Assembly: GCF_001548115.1 (NCBI RefSeq)
Contig: NZ_AP014821.1
Span: forward strand, 2,049,262 to 2,113,261
Direction of reading: 5' to 3'
DNA: 64,000 nt
DNA from: Geminocystis sp. NIES-3709
Lineage (GTDB): Bacteria > Cyanobacteriota > Cyanobacteriia > Cyanobacteriales > Cyanobacteriaceae
Every line of letters begins with the position of its first letter. Position 1 is the stretch's first letter. This document shows, in pieces, positions 26,053 to 36,160 of this stretch. The notes below the pieces were generated by a model. The model did not search any database, had not been told where the DNA came from, and worked only from the letters and a program-made list of their open reading frames with translations. A program made the translations under genes and the position numbers.

Positions 26053-28530
26053 TTAACTGCGTAATTCTACTGCAAATTGTTTAATTAAAGATTCCCGAAT
26101 TTTGTTATGAATCGGATCAACATCAGTATCTTTTAGGGTACCATCGATCGATCTATATACCAAACTAAAGGCTAAACTACGCTTCCCTTCTTCTACGTTT
26201 GCACCCTTATATTCATCAAATAACTTGACATCCACAAGGATTTTACCTCCAGCTTTACGGATAGTGTTAGTAATATCTGCAACGGTGAGGTTAACGTCAG
26301 CAAAGAAAGCTAAATCACGATCGACGGCAGGATAAGTAGAATAAGGTTTAAAAGTAGGAGTTTTTAAATATTTTTGGTCTAAATAGGCGATTAATGGCTC
26401 TAATTGGATTTCAAACACATAAACACTATCAGGGAAGTCTTTGGCTTGACGCAGTTGGGGGTGAAGTTGTCCAAAAATGCCAATTTTAGTCTTATTTAAC
26501 CATAAACTAGCAGTACGACTCGGATGTAATCGATCGTCTTCATTATCGGCTTGATAGGTAATAGGAGCTTTTAAATTGTTAAATAAACTCTCTAAAATAC
26601 CTTTAGCTTCATACCATGTCATGGGTTGAGGTTTACCACTTTTTGTCCAGATACCATCGGTATATAAATCACCCCCTAAAATACCGCCTAAAGCATCACC
26701 TTCTCTCATATTTCCATCTTCAGACCAAAAAACTCGTCCAATTTCAAAACCCTTTAAATAACCATTTCCTTGAGCTTGGTTATATTCAAAAGCATTAATT
26801 AAACCGTCAATTAAATTACTGCGGAGGGCGGAATATTCGTTAAAAAGGGGATTAGCGATTTTTATTTGGGCTTTTTCAGGAGAAACTAAGGAGTATTGCA
26901 CTAATTCCGTTAAGCCTAAGCCTCGTAAATTTGCCCTAATTTGCCGTTGAATTTGGACTTGCGAAGATAAATAACCGACTTGAGATTGAGCGGGTAAAGT
27001 ATCAGTAAAATGATCATAACCGTATAACCGTGCCACTTCTTCGATTAAATCGATTTCCCTCTCTAAATCACGATAACGATAAGAAGGCACAGTGACAAGC
27101 CATGTAAGAGGAAATTCCGTCTTAACTTCCAACTTACAGCCCAAATCTTCCAAAATTCTGACAACATCATCAGGAGATATATCCATCAAAATTTCTCCCT
27201 CTTTTAAGGGGGCGGTTACGAGAGGTTTAGAGATTACCTTCCCTAAAACTTGATGAACTCGATCGAGCCTCAATTCTATAGTATTAGTAAGAGTATCAGG
27301 GCGATTATCTGCCATAGCTTGGGCGACAACTTCCCCTCCTGCCAACTCAAGGATAAGAGAAACAGCACGATTCAAGGCTTTTTCTAACTCAACTTGGTTA
27401 ACACCCCTTTCGTAACGAGTGGAGGCTTCCGTGCGAATACCTTGACTTTTAGCACTTCGACGAATCGGCACAGGCTCAAATAAGGCAGCTTCGAGTAAAA
27501 TATGTTGAGTATCGTCATCAACTTCGCTATCTTCTCCTCCCATAACACCTGCTAAGGCAACGGGATGATTATTGGCTGTGATAAGTAAATTTTGAGGGTT
27601 AAGGGTGCGTTTTTGCCCGTCTAGGGTGGTTAAGGTTTCGTTTTCGTTAGCAAATCTCACTCCAATAGTCAATTCTTCACTGTTGGTAAGATTATATAAC
27701 TTAGTTCGATCGAAAGCGTGTAAAGGTTGCCCCCATTCTAAGAGGATATAGTTAGTTATATCGACAACGTTGTTAATAGGGCGAACTCCTGCGGATTCTA
27801 AACGCCATTGCAACCAGAAAGGAGAAGGGACAATTTTAACATTTTCAATTATTGTACCAATATAAGCGCTACTGGCAGAAGTTTCTTCGATCGAAACCCC
27901 TCTTAATCCCCCCTTAGTAATGGGGGAAGTAGTAAGACTTAATTCTGCTTCAATCGAGGGAAGGTGTAAGTTTCCACCAGTTAAAGCGGCGACTTCTCTG
28001 GCAACTCCTACCATACTTAAAGCATCGGCACGGTTAGCGGTAGCGGTGATGTCTAAAATTACGTCATCTAAGCCTAAAATTGGGCGTATATCTTCCCCTA
28101 CTTGATAGTCGTCTTCTAAGATTTTGATGCCTTCGCTTTCTTTTGCCAAGCCTAATTCTGCTAATGAGCATATCATGCCCTTACTTTCTACCCCTCTTAA
28201 TTTGGTGGGTTTGAGTTTTAAGTCAATTTTTGGTAGGTAACTTCCAAGGGTGGCAACCGGTACAAGTATATCTTTTCTCACGTTGGGCGCACCGCAAACG
28301 ATTTGAGAAGGCGTTTCGTCTCCAATATCCACTTTACATACACTTAGTTTATCAGCGTTGGGATGTCGATCGCATTCTAACACCCTACCAACTACGACAC
28401 CATCCGCCCATTTTCTTCTGTCTTCTATGTCTTCTACTTCAAAACCGGCAACTGTCAAGATTTTTGCCAATTCTTCGGGGGTGATGGTGATGTCAACTAA
28501 TTCTTTTAACCAATTAAATGAAATACGCAT
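26053..28530 (-). CDS. pheT: phenylalanyl-tRNA synthetase beta subunit
   Basis: 825-residue beta subunit of the alpha2-beta2 enzyme that charges tRNA-Phe. Domains in order: N-terminal tRNA-binding (OB) domain with [21 protein letters not shown]3/B4 editing domain ([26 protein letters not shown]), B5 domain, core synthetase-like domain, and C-terminal anticodon-binding FDX-ACB domain ([17 protein letters not shown]). Two short stretches, about residues 200-212 ([11 protein letters not shown]) and 438-446 (APLKEGEI), are encoded by palindromic repeats that recur elsewhere as intergenic sequence and look like in-frame insertions. No pheS lies nearby. Confidence 0.95.
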   Translation of the reverse strand: MRISFNWLKELVDITITPEELAKILTVAGFEVEDIEDRRKWADGVVVGRVLECDRHPNADKLSVCKVDIGDETPSQIVCGAPNVRKDILVPVATLGSYLPKIDLKLKPTKLRGVESKGMICSLAELGLAKESEGIKILEDDYQVGEDIRPILGLDDVILDITATANRADALSMVGVAREVAALTGGNLHLPSIEAELSLTTSPITKGGLRGVSIEETSASSAYIGTIIENVKIVPSPFWLQWRLESAGVRPINNVVDITNYILLEWGQPLHAFDRTKLYNLTNSEELTIGVRFANENETLTTLDGQKRTLNPQNLLITANNHPVALAGVMGGEDSEVDDDTQHILLEAALFEPVPIRRSAKSQGIRTEASTRYERGVNQVELEKALNRAVSLILELAGGEVVAQAMADNRPDTLTNTIELRLDRVHQVLGKVISKPLVTAPLKEGEILMDISPDDVVRILEDLGCKLEVKTEFPLTWLVTVPSYRYRDLEREIDLIEEVARLYGYDHFTDTLPAQSQVGYLSSQVQIQRQIRANLRGLGLTELVQYSLVSPEKAQIKIANPLFNEYSALRSNLIDGLINAFEYNQAQGNGYLKGFEIGRVFWSEDGNMREGDALGGILGGDLYTDGIWTKSGKPQPMTWYEAKGILESLFNNLKAPITYQADNEDDRLHPSRTASLWLNKTKIGIFGQLHPQLRQAKDFPDSVYVFEIQLEPLIAYLDQKYLKTPTFKPYSTYPAVDRDLAFFADVNLTVADITNTIRKAGGKILVDVKLFDEYKGANVEEGKRSLAFSLVYRSIDGTLKDTDVDPIHNKIRESLIKQFAVELRS
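27195..27214. repeat. palindromic repeat within pheT (site 2)
   Basis: CTCCCTCTTTTAAGGGGGCG, an imperfect palindrome around TTTTAA, lies in the coding frame of pheT and encodes APLKEGE. It resembles the intergenic palindrome at 15630-15651. Confidence 0.5.
27895..27930. repeat. palindromic repeat within pheT (site 1)
   Basis: AACCCCTCTTAATCCCCCC followed by TTAGTAATGGGGGAAGT resembles a repeat type common between cyanobacterial genes. Here it is in frame in pheT and encodes [14 protein letters not shown]. The C-run/G-run pair can form a hairpin in the mRNA. Confidence 0.65.
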
Positions 28531-28784
28531 TTTTTTATATCAAGTTACTGTACATAAGCTAATCTCCTATTATTAATGAATTTCGATCGTGAGTAAACAA
28601 CGAATAACTTGAAATTGATATGATAGTTTTATAAATTTTTATAGTAATCGGTTATGAATACTAAGTTAGTTAACTCTTTAGGGAAAATTATTTTATCTTT
28701 TTGACGTAAAATACGTTGTAATAATATCACTGGTTATTAATGTCGATCGTACTCTATAACTTCTCCAAACTTAAAGTTTTATAT

Positions 28785-30068
28785 CTAAGTAAGATTAATA
28801 TGAGTAAAGGCTTTTGGATTTTCTCCGCTATAGGTTGCGGCTATTTGTCCATTACCCATTAATTTGTATTTGTAAGTAATTAAACCCTCTAAACCGACTG
28901 GCCCTCTTGGGGGCATTTTTTGAGTACTTATACCTACTTCTGCTCCAAAACCATAACGGAAACCATCGGCGAAACGGGTAGAACAATTATGATATACTCC
29001 TGCCGAGTCAACTTGATTCATGAAGATTTCTGCATTTTGTTGATTATTCGTGACGATCGCATCGGTATGTTTTGAGCCATAATAATTGATATGGTCAATG
29101 GCAGTGTTCAAATCATCCACAATTTTAATTGCTAAAATCAAATCACTGTATTCTGTTTTCCAATCTTCAACAGTTGCACTTTGACAATCGATAATTTTTT
29201 GAGTGGCTTCATCTCCTCTTAACTCAACACCCTTATCCTTCAAGGCTTGGGCAATACTGGGTAAAAATTTATCTGCTATACTACGATGAATTAATAAAGT
29301 CTCGATCGCATTACAAGCGGCTGGATATTGAGTTTTTGCGTCAACAGTGATATTAATAGCTTGATGTAAATCCGCATCAGAATCAATAAACAGATGACAA
29401 ATGCCATCAGCATGGCCTAAAACGGGAATTTTGGTATTTTCCTGGACATAACGGACAAATTCATTCGATCCACGAGGTATAATCAAATCCACATACTGAT
29501 CCAATGATAGTAATTCCGTAATTTCTTCTCTAGTGGTTAACAACTGTATCGAATTGGGGTTAACCTGTGTTTGTTTTAAGGCATCTTGAATAATGTTAGC
29601 TAGACTACTACAAGTTTGTAAGGCTTCTTTGCCACCTTTCAAAATCACTCCATTTCCTGACTTGATAGCTAAACTGGTGATTTGTATAAGGGCATCGGGG
29701 CGCGCTTCAAAAATTACCCCTAAAACTCCTAAAGGGCAACTAACTCGTTGTAAAACTAAACCTTCATCTAACTCTCTTTTTAAGGATACCATACCGATAG
29801 GGTCAGCTAATTTAGCCACATCTCGTACCCCTGCGATCGCACTTTTTAATTTAGATTCACCTAATTTCAAACGAGCATAGAGAGAAGAAGATATTACTCC
29901 CTCTGCCTCACGACAATCGATTTCATTAGCTGTAATTATGTATTTTTGATATTTTTCAAGGGCAGAAGCGATCGAGTTCAGAGCCTCATTTCTGGCGGAC
30001 TCAGATAATATTCCTAACTCTCGTGCTGCGATTTGGGTTTTTTGAGCTAATTTTTGTAATTCAGACAT
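28785..30068 (-). CDS. proA: glutamate-5-semialdehyde dehydrogenase
   Basis: ProA reduces gamma-glutamyl phosphate to glutamate-5-semialdehyde in proline synthesis. 427 residues of the aldehyde dehydrogenase superfamily. Visible signatures: [19 protein letters not shown] (residues about 115-133), LKGGKEA, the region [13 protein letters not shown], and the catalytic cysteine in [14 protein letters not shown] near residue 253. [20 protein letters not shown] and a C-terminal [17 protein letters not shown] are typical for ProA. ProB is not in the window. The gene is 78 bp downstream of hemC in the same direction, separated by a heptad repeat. Confidence 0.95.
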   Translation of the reverse strand: MSELQKLAQKTQIAARELGILSESARNEALNSIASALEKYQKYIITANEIDCREAEGVISSSLYARLKLGESKLKSAIAGVRDVAKLADPIGMVSLKRELDEGLVLQRVSCPLGVLGVIFEARPDALIQITSLAIKSGNGVILKGGKEALQTCSSLANIIQDALKQTQVNPNSIQLLTTREEITELLSLDQYVDLIIPRGSNEFVRYVQENTKIPVLGHADGICHLFIDSDADLHQAINITVDAKTQYPAACNAIETLLIHRSIADKFLPSIAQALKDKGVELRGDEATQKIIDCQSATVEDWKTEYSDLILAIKIVDDLNTAIDHINYYGSKHTDAIVTNNQQNAEIFMNQVDSAGVYHNCSTRFADGFRYGFGAEVGISTQKMPPRGPVGLEGLITYKYKLMGNGQIAATYSGENPKAFTHINLT

Positions 30069-30075
30069 ATACTAA

Positions 30076-30107
30076 AAATGAACAATGAACAATAAACAAT
30101 GAACAAT
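30076..30107. repeat. AACAATG heptad tandem repeat
   Basis: Units of TGAACAA/TAAACAA are repeated about four to five times between hemC and proA. This is the STRR type. Confidence 0.75.
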
Positions 30108-30146
30108 GGGTTATTATATTAATTGCTCATTATTATTTACTTTTTA

Positions 30147-31106
30147 TTATCGGGTTTCAGCGATAATTGCCGCTAAAATCTCCCCTGCACCTTGTTGTTT
30201 TAATTTTTCAGCCAATTGTGAGCCAATTTCATCAGGGTTGCTTCGATCGCCTGTTACACTATCTTTAAGTAACTGTTTTCCATCTAAACTAGCTACCATT
30301 CCCGTCAAGGTTAAATTGTTGCCATCAATACTGCTATTGACTCCGATAGGCACTTGGCAACCACCCTCTAATACTCTTAAAAAAGATCTTTCTGCCATAG
30401 TACAATCACGACTATCAGCGTGTTCGATGGATTTAATGATTTCTAAGACAGAATCGTCTCCAATACGACACTCAATCCCCAAAGCACCTTGCCCTACTGC
30501 ATGAAGGGAAATATCGGGCGGTATTACTTGATGAATTCGATCGCCCATACTCAATCTTTCTAAACCTGCTACCGCAAGAATGATACCGTCATATTCTCCA
30601 GCATCCAATTTACCAAGACGAGTGTTAACATTTCCTCGCACATCTTTAAAAGTTAAGTGGGGAAAGTGATGACGTAATTGAGCTAAACGACGAAGAGAAG
30701 ATGTCCCAATTACTGAACCTTCAGGGAGAGTTTCTAACTGTTTATCTTTATGTTTTTCATTTACCACCAAGGCATCGGCAGGGTTAACTCTTTCGGTTAC
30801 ACAACCCAACATTAAACCTTCAGGGAGATTTGTCGGTAAATCCTTCAAGGAATGTACAGCAAAGTCCACCTCATTATTAATCATTCCTAATTCCAATTCT
30901 TTGGTAAATAATCCTTTATCTCCAATTTTCGCCAACGCTACATCAAGAATTTTATCTCCCTGAGTACTCATTTTTTCCACTTCAAATTCCACACTAGGAA
31001 AATAAGTTTCTAATTCTTTTTTTACCCAATAAGTTTGTACTAACGCTAGTTGACTTTTACGAGTTCCAATGACTATAGTACGCTCATTATCAATAGTTGC
31101 AGTCAT
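30147..31106 (-). CDS. hemC: porphobilinogen deaminase (hydroxymethylbilane synthase)
   Basis: HemC polymerises four porphobilinogen molecules to hydroxymethylbilane for haem and chlorophyll. The 319-residue protein has the N-terminal [17 protein letters not shown], the catalytic-Asp region [41 protein letters not shown], and the cysteine that holds the dipyrromethane cofactor in [12 protein letters not shown] near residue 250. Start ATG is complementary to 31104-31106. Upstream lies mobile-element debris. Confidence 0.96.
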   Translation of the reverse strand: MTATIDNERTIVIGTRKSQLALVQTYWVKKELETYFPSVEFEVEKMSTQGDKILDVALAKIGDKGLFTKELELGMINNEVDFAVHSLKDLPTNLPEGLMLGCVTERVNPADALVVNEKHKDKQLETLPEGSVIGTSSLRRLAQLRHHFPHLTFKDVRGNVNTRLGKLDAGEYDGIILAVAGLERLSMGDRIHQVIPPDISLHAVGQGALGIECRIGDDSVLEIIKSIEHADSRDCTMAERSFLRVLEGGCQVPIGVNSSIDGNNLTLTGMVASLDGKQLLKDSVTGDRSNPDEIGSQLAEKLKQQGAGEILAAIIAETR

Positions 31107-31243
31107 ATAAATATAAATAGTTTTTATAAAAATTTCAAGAATCTGATCTAGCTTATCAGAAAAGGGTAGTTAATCGTTAGATTCCTAGCTTATGGTTCTC
31201 AATAGACAATGAAAATAAATTTTTTGGAGAGATGTCTATTTGT

Positions 31244-31351
31244 TTATTTAGAGTTAATTTTAATCGCTTTATTAAAATCATTTATAGCGTTTTTATGGCT
31301 ACGAGGTACAAAAATAAAATTAAAGTCTGCCTTATTAAAAGATTTAAGCAT
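31244..31351 (-). pseudogene. possible remnant of a TPR-repeat protein
   Basis: A 35-codon frame ends in HKNAINDFNKAIKINSK, which looks like a single TPR helix pair end (A-x-x-D-F-x-K-A-I-x-I-N). It stops 6 bp short of the IS701-type element. It may be a fragment of a gene broken when mobile DNA entered. The rest of 31107-31357 holds no gene I can support. Confidence 0.3.
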
Positions 31352-31357
31352 ACCTCA

Positions 31358-32717
31358 TTAACGGTACTTAGACAAAACAATAACAACAATTAAGCTATAA
31401 TATTTACATTATATTGTTTTTAGGTCAAAATGAAAGAAATCACATCTTCATCAATGCCACCCTGTTTCGAGCGTTGGTGCCAAAAAATAGACCCTGTATT
31501 AAAAACAAAAGCACAAAAACGAGAGTTTAGAAATTATTTGGGCGGTTTATTAGGTGATTCTCAAAGAAAAAATCTCACTCAAATTGCCCATAATAATCTT
31601 GATATTACTTATCATAAGTTACATCATTTCCTAACAGAATCCACTTGGAATTATGATGAGGTAAATAATAAAAGACTAGAAATTATTGCCTCATGTCGTC
31701 AAACTAAAATAAGTCGCTCTTTCTCTTTAATTATCGATGATTCAGGTCATCGTAAAAGTGGCAATTTTACTGACTGTGTGGGACGACAATATATTGGTGA
31801 AATTGGCAAAACTGATAATGGTAATATCCGCAGTCACCACCCACATTTATGATGGGGTCAGAAGTTTTCCCTTAGACGTTGAATTATATGAAAAAGCGGA
31901 AAATTTCCCCTTGGGAAAAGATGACCCACAATTTCAAAAAAAACCCGATATTGCCTTTAATTTAATTGAAAAATGTTTAAACCGAAATTACCATCCTCAA
32001 ATAATTTTAATGGATGGGGGTTATGGGAACAATACTAATTTATTAGAAAAATTAGAACAAAAAAATTTAAAATATATAGGAATTATTGCAAAAAATAGAT
32101 TAGTACAAGTAGTAAAAGAAGATTTGAGAGAGTCTGAAAAAAGAATAGATGAAATAGCTAAATTATTACCTCAAGAGAGTTTTGAAGAAATAAAAACAGG
32201 TAAAAATAGAGAAAAAACTCTTTGGGTAGCAACCATAAAAATTAAATTATCAGCCTTATCAGGAATAAAAACCGTAGCTATCGTCATGAATGCTCCCAGT
32301 TTTGAAAAGTCCACAGATATTGATTATTTAATGACCAATGAAACAGGGGAAAAAGTCAATGGAAATTGGATAGTAGAAACTTATACACAAAGAAATTGGA
32401 TAGAAGTATTTTACCGTGAAATTAAGGGATGGTTAGGTTTATCAGAATACCAAGTCAGAAATAAAAGAAGTTTAATGAGACATTTTATATTGGTATTTTG
32501 CGCCGATACTTTTATTCAATGGCATCGTTTGACAGGGGGATTGAGAAGGCAATGGGGAAATAAACCCTTAAATACTTTTGCAGAGGCATTGGAAGCGTTT
32601 CGGACGGCAGTATCTTTTCGTTTCTTTCAATGGTTAAAAGATAATGTGGAAGTATTTAGCTTATATAAAGCAAGTTTAGGGTTTATTTGGGCATAATTTT
32701 TGTCTAAGTACCGTTAA
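31358..32717. mobile_element. IS701-type insertion sequence, transposase frameshifted
   Basis: Perfect 20-bp inverted termini TTAACGGTACTTAGACAAAA lie at 31358-31377 and 32698-32717. The outer TTAA is palindromic and may be the 4-bp target duplication typical of the IS701 family (YTNA), leaving an element of 31362-32713. The single transposase gene between them is interrupted by a frameshift. Confidence 0.85.
31430..32696 (+). pseudogene. IS701 family transposase, broken by one-base insertion
   Basis: The N-terminal frame (31430-31852) carries FERWCQKIDPVLKTKAQKRE, LIIDDSGHRKSG (first catalytic Asp) and GRQYIGEIGKTDNGN. The C-terminal frame resumes with VTTHIYDGVRSFPLDVELY, ILMDGGYGNNTNLL (second Asp) and NWIEVFYREIKGWLGLSEYQ (Glu). 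The junction reads AATATCCGCAGTC; removing one C gives GNIAVTTHIYDG, the expected uninterrupted reading. The break is not at a recognised slippery site, so I call it an inactivating mutation. A fragment of a related copy is at 17363-17473. Confidence 0.85.
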
Positions 32718-32872
32718 TTTGGAAATTGCTATATAGTTATGTTTTTTAATTCCATTGTAATATTCGATCGTAATACCCATCAAAATATTTAGGATTAAGT
32801 TAAATTACTGTGGTATCAAATAAGATATAATTGATCAATTATTTTAATTTTTTTTTTGCATTAATTTTTATA

Positions 32873-33469
32873 TTAATCTCTTAACATAATCAAATCTATT
32901 TGTTTATATAAGTCCTGTAAATTTTCATTATTATTAATAACTATATCAGCTTTTTTTACTTTTTCTTTTAAAGACATTTGGCTATTTATACGAGAAATTG
33001 CCTCTTCTTCTGTTAAATTATTCCTGTTTTTTAATCGATCGATTTGAGTATAAAAATCACAAGTAACAACCCAAATATTATTAACTAAATTAGTCATTTT
33101 TGCCTCAAAAAGTAGAGGAATAGATAACACAATAATAGGATTAGATAAATCTTTTATTTTATTTTTTAAATATTCTTTAACAAAGGGATGTATTTTATTC
33201 TCTAACCAAAGTTTTTCCGTTTTATTATTAAAAATAATATTTCCTAATTTTTCCCTGTTTAAACTACCATTATTTAATAAGATGTTTTTTCCGTAACGAT
33301 CGACAATATCGTTAAAAATAGGAGAATTAATCACTACAGCATTTTTTGCAATTAAGTCTGCATCTAAAATAGGAATCAAATACTTTTCTTGTAAATAATT
33401 CGACACCGTTGATTTTCCTGTGGCAATGCCCCCCGTTAAACCGATAATTACTTGTTGTTTTTGATCCAT
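32873..33469 (-). CDS. coaE: dephospho-CoA kinase
   Basis: CoaE phosphorylates dephospho-CoA in the last step of coenzyme A synthesis. 198 residues starting at the ATG at 33469; a TTG three codons upstream is less likely. It has the P-loop IGLTGGIATGKSTVSNYL at the N-terminus, DADLIAKNAV, HPFVKEYL, IVLSIPLLFEAKM, and a lid-region RLKNRNNLTEEEAISRINSQ. The C-terminus ADIVINNN is typical. The gene is unusually AT-rich even for this genome. Single gene downstream of the IS701-type element. Confidence 0.93.
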   Translation of the reverse strand: MDQKQQVIIGLTGGIATGKSTVSNYLQEKYLIPILDADLIAKNAVVINSPIFNDIVDRYGKNILLNNGSLNREKLGNIIFNNKTEKLWLENKIHPFVKEYLKNKIKDLSNPIIVLSIPLLFEAKMTNLVNNIWVVTCDFYTQIDRLKNRNNLTEEEAISRINSQMSLKEKVKKADIVINNNENLQDLYKQIDLIMLRD

Positions 33470-33702
33470 CACACACAAACATTTAAAAATCTATTAAAAA
33501 AACTGTATATTATTAACTAATAATTCTATTATGTTTAACAATAAATACAAAATGTAGTTCTTATATGTAAAAAGAAAATTAAGCAGTATTGTAAAATTAC
33601 TTTTGCCTATTGTGTAATTTAACCAAGCTCAAATTATCTAATCTCTAAGTATATTTGAAATTTTCTTTAATTTTATAGTTTTCAAACAAGAAAATAGATT
33701 TC

Positions 33703-33909
33703 TCAATTTAATTTTAAGGCATTAACAGGAACTTCATCCCAAGAGTCCACTGTTTTTAAAATTACTTGCCATCCTTCTTGTCTCTGCTCCGTAGTGAGTT
33801 CAGTTTCCCAATTTTTATGACAATCTTCAGCCATAGCTTTATTTTTAGTCGCAATACAAGCCTGTAGAATTCCACAAGCATCTCTTTGTTCATTTACCCA
33901 AATAGTCAT
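33703..33909 (-). CDS. small conserved hypothetical protein (68 aa)
   Basis: 68 residues with a compact, composition-balanced sequence: TIWVNEQRDACGILQACIAT at the start, an EDCHKNWETELTTEQRQEGW middle, and VDSWDEVPVNALKLN at the end. Three cysteines (positions 12, 18 and 29) and a His next to the last might bind a metal or form a disulfide, but this is only a suggestion. It looks like a genuine soluble small protein rather than chance ORF. No family recognised. It precedes no partner gene. Confidence 0.6.
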   Translation of the reverse strand: MTIWVNEQRDACGILQACIATKNKAMAEDCHKNWETELTTEQRQEGWQVILKTVDSWDEVPVNALKLN

Positions 33910-34126
33910 AATAGTTTATAGTTGATAGTGAATAATTTAGTAGATGTGTGCAGACTTTTGTTATTAGTTCCAATCAATAAATTAAATTTTTTGGTAAGTT
34001 TAATGATTAGACATTTTCAATAATTAAAAGTTAAAAATGATGTCTATTAATCCAAATATTTATTTTATTCATGCAATTTACCACTAGAGTGTAAAAATCT
34101 TATCTCCGAATTCTCCATATCTAATT

Positions 34127-35518
34127 TTAATTGATTTTATCCCCAACAAAACAAACAGGTTGACTACCACCTGGCCTGCTATAAGCAGATTTTTCTCCAC
34201 ATTGTTTTCCCGTAGTATCAAGATCATAAGGACATTCACAATTTCCCTTGAGAGGGTTACGAATTGGTTTTGTCACAGTGGGAAAAGATTTTTGCAACAG
34301 AGTTAATCCTGTCATTATTAATCCCACAACCACAATTAAAGCTAAACCACTAATTAATACTATTTTTGGGTTAAAAATTTTACTGAAAAGATGATTTCTT
34401 GAGTTATTAACTGATTTTTTTTTCTTTCTCGCCAAATCTGACCAAAGAGGTGGATCTACGGCTAAATTTTGACAAATAACAGGCAACCATGACGATCCGG
34501 GGGCTTGTTGTTCAAGGTGATATAAGTCCTGAATTTTTGCTTTAGTATCTTTGACAGCTTGATATAGTGTTTCTCCTCCTGCGTAGGCTTGAAGAAAAAA
34601 TTTCAAAAATTCTTGAGCAACTTCATCAGGTACGGCTTCGCGCATGATAATAGTTTGAGGTAACTGTAAGTCTGATAGATTAAAACCTAATCCTAAACCA
34701 TCACAAGAGTTGAAGATGGCTAATTCTAAGCCGTTATGAATGGCTTTAGCAAGGGTATTTTTTAATCTTTGAATATCGATCGTTTCGTAGGGATTAATCT
34801 GTAATAAACCACCTTCACTATTATTGTGACTAGAACTATGACCTGCAAAAAATAAAATTTGCCATGATTGTTCCCATAATGGAGTTAATTCTGCTAAATT
34901 TGGTTGATCTAAAAATACAACTTCGGCATTAGGCAAATCGTTTAAAACACGTCTATCTCTTTCTACATCTATTCCCCGTCGATCGCCTAAAATAGCTAAA
35001 ATTCTGACTTTTTGAGGATTATTAAGATCATTCGAGCGATTTGGCTTTTGACAATTAGGTTTACTTAAAGCTATCTCTGTTTGTGGATAAAGATGCCACA
35101 CTGACCATAAATGCCAAGGCAATTGCCATAAACGCACATCAGCAGTTTGAATAACAAAACGAATTAAATCTTCTTGGTGTAGGTGAGGAAAAAGAGCAAA
35201 CAATAAAGATTGTACCTCAGTATTTTCTAACCATTGATTCAGATCTAATTTGAGGATATTAATATATTCTTGACATTCAGTAACTGCTACATTAGTAACT
35301 TGAGCAGAAGCCGCACCTAAACGTAAAGAAATGGCTAAACTGCGATAACTAGATTGCCAATTAATATAACTTTGATAAACACTTGGGGAAGGAGGCAATC
35401 TACCTTCGGTTTCGACTAACAAATCTTTGGAGTCATCTTCAGTTAGGCGGATAGTAACAGAAAAACCTTTTTCAAAACAACCTTCTCCTATCTTAAAAAC
35501 AATTAGTTTCTTCCCCAT
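34127..35518 (-). CDS. CHAT domain protein with C-terminal membrane anchor
   Basis: 463 residues. The first 150 or so residues look like a beta-rich and helical sensor region of unknown family. The CHAT (caspase-like) protease domain covers about 165-355, with the catalytic His in ILFFAGHSSSHNN (near 227) and Cys in LAIFNSCDGLGLG (near 271), followed by the usual MREAVPDEVAQEFLKFF. A membrane helix at about 385-410 (LISGLALIVVVGLIMTGLTL) leads to a short outer tail with four cysteines (GNCECPYDLD, KQCGEKS, PVCFVGDK). CHAT proteins act in proteolytic signalling and sometimes defence, but no adjacent effector or sensor gene supports a specific system here. Confidence 0.82.
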   Translation of the reverse strand: MGKKLIVFKIGEGCFEKGFSVTIRLTEDDSKDLLVETEGRLPPSPSVYQSYINWQSSYRSLAISLRLGAASAQVTNVAVTECQEYINILKLDLNQWLENTEVQSLLFALFPHLHQEDLIRFVIQTADVRLWQLPWHLWSVWHLYPQTEIALSKPNCQKPNRSNDLNNPQKVRILAILGDRRGIDVERDRRVLNDLPNAEVVFLDQPNLAELTPLWEQSWQILFFAGHSSSHNNSEGGLLQINPYETIDIQRLKNTLAKAIHNGLELAIFNSCDGLGLGFNLSDLQLPQTIIMREAVPDEVAQEFLKFFLQAYAGGETLYQAVKDTKAKIQDLYHLEQQAPGSSWLPVICQNLAVDPPLWSDLARKKKKSVNNSRNHLFSKIFNPKIVLISGLALIVVVGLIMTGLTLLQKSFPTVTKPIRNPLKGNCECPYDLDTTGKQCGEKSAYSRPGGSQPVCFVGDKIN

Positions 35519-35626
35519 TACACCCTAGATAGTTAATAGTTGATAGTTAATAGTTAATCGTGGAATGAAGAAAGGTAAAAGAATCAGTAATTAGTGATTA
35601 CGTTTCCTCTACCTGTCTTTTTATCT

Positions 35627-35764
35627 TTATCTGAAGCCTACTGCTGCCTGCCATACAAAGGCTAAAAGTAAGAAAAATAAAGGAATAACTGGTAATACAT
35701 CAACTAAAGGCTTGAAAAGTTCGTAAGCCTCTGGTAATTGAGCGAATAGCATCATTGCTTCCAT
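35627..35764 (-). CDS. psbK: photosystem II reaction centre protein K
   Basis: A 45-codon gene read on the minus strand. The product begins [17 protein letters not shown] and continues with [19 protein letters not shown], then VWQAAVGFR. The cleaved leader, conserved LPEAY at the mature N-terminus and the single membrane helix with WQAAVGF are the PsbK signature. PsbK is a small thylakoid subunit stabilising the PSII core near CP43. A ribosome-binding AAGGA lies about 14 bp upstream of ATG. Its mature size matches the family. It lies about 110 bp upstream of the CHAT gene. Confidence 0.95.
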   Translation of the reverse strand: MEAMMLFAQLPEAYELFKPLVDVLPVIPLFFLLLAFVWQAAVGFR

Positions 35765-35808
35765 AATAATAAATAGTTCCTTGCTAAACAGATTTTTATA
35801 ATCAGTAT

Positions 35809-35838
35809 ATTATACTATCAGACCTGTTTATGGTTGAA
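35809..35838 (-). promoter_or_regulatory. putative psbK promoter
   Basis: On the minus strand, TTCAAC (35838-35833) and a perfect TATAAT (35814-35809) are spaced by 18 bp, about 45 bp before the psbK ATG. The -10 is strong, the -35 weak. Confidence 0.45.
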
Positions 35839-35842
35839 TGAG

Positions 35843-35875
35843 GAAAAAAATGAGAATTATATTAAATTTAGTTAA
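35843..35875. repeat. 33-bp repeat shared with ftsH upstream region, copy 1
   Basis: GAAAAAAATGAGAATTATATT and the 12 bp after it match 36857-36889 at 30 of 33 positions. Copy 1 lies upstream of psbK, and copy 2 lies upstream of ftsH, on either side of the ABM gene. Confidence 0.6.
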
Positions 35876-36160
35876 TATATACACACTGCCAAACATTATA
35901 GTTTTATTTATAAGGAATAATTTATACTGAACATAATTTATTTTTCCAGTAATTTAAAAAATTTCTTTTTACCAATTGATAATTGACAATTGATCCATTA
36001 AGGGTTTAAAGCCTCCCCTTTCCTTTTTAAGGGAAAAAGATAAGAGTTTGATCTTTGACAATTCAATCAAAAGCGAGTTCTAGGTTCGAGGGTTTTTGTC
36101 AATTGTTCATTGTTGAATGAATGACTAGAAAATATAACTATCCGTCATTATGTTTGTAAA

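Larger units (their letters stand above)
35765..36160. other. intergenic region with promoter and repeats
   Basis: Between the divergent psbK and ABM genes lie the psbK promoter, one copy of a 33-bp repeat (35843-35875), a TTTAAGGG-type semi-palindrome (36014-36040) and TTGACAATTGATCC-like repeats. No further gene is visible. Confidence 0.5.

Noticed and set aside
23690-32717. Genomic island or prophage
   Set aside because: Only isolated IS elements occur among housekeeping genes; no integrase, phage structural or conjugation genes.
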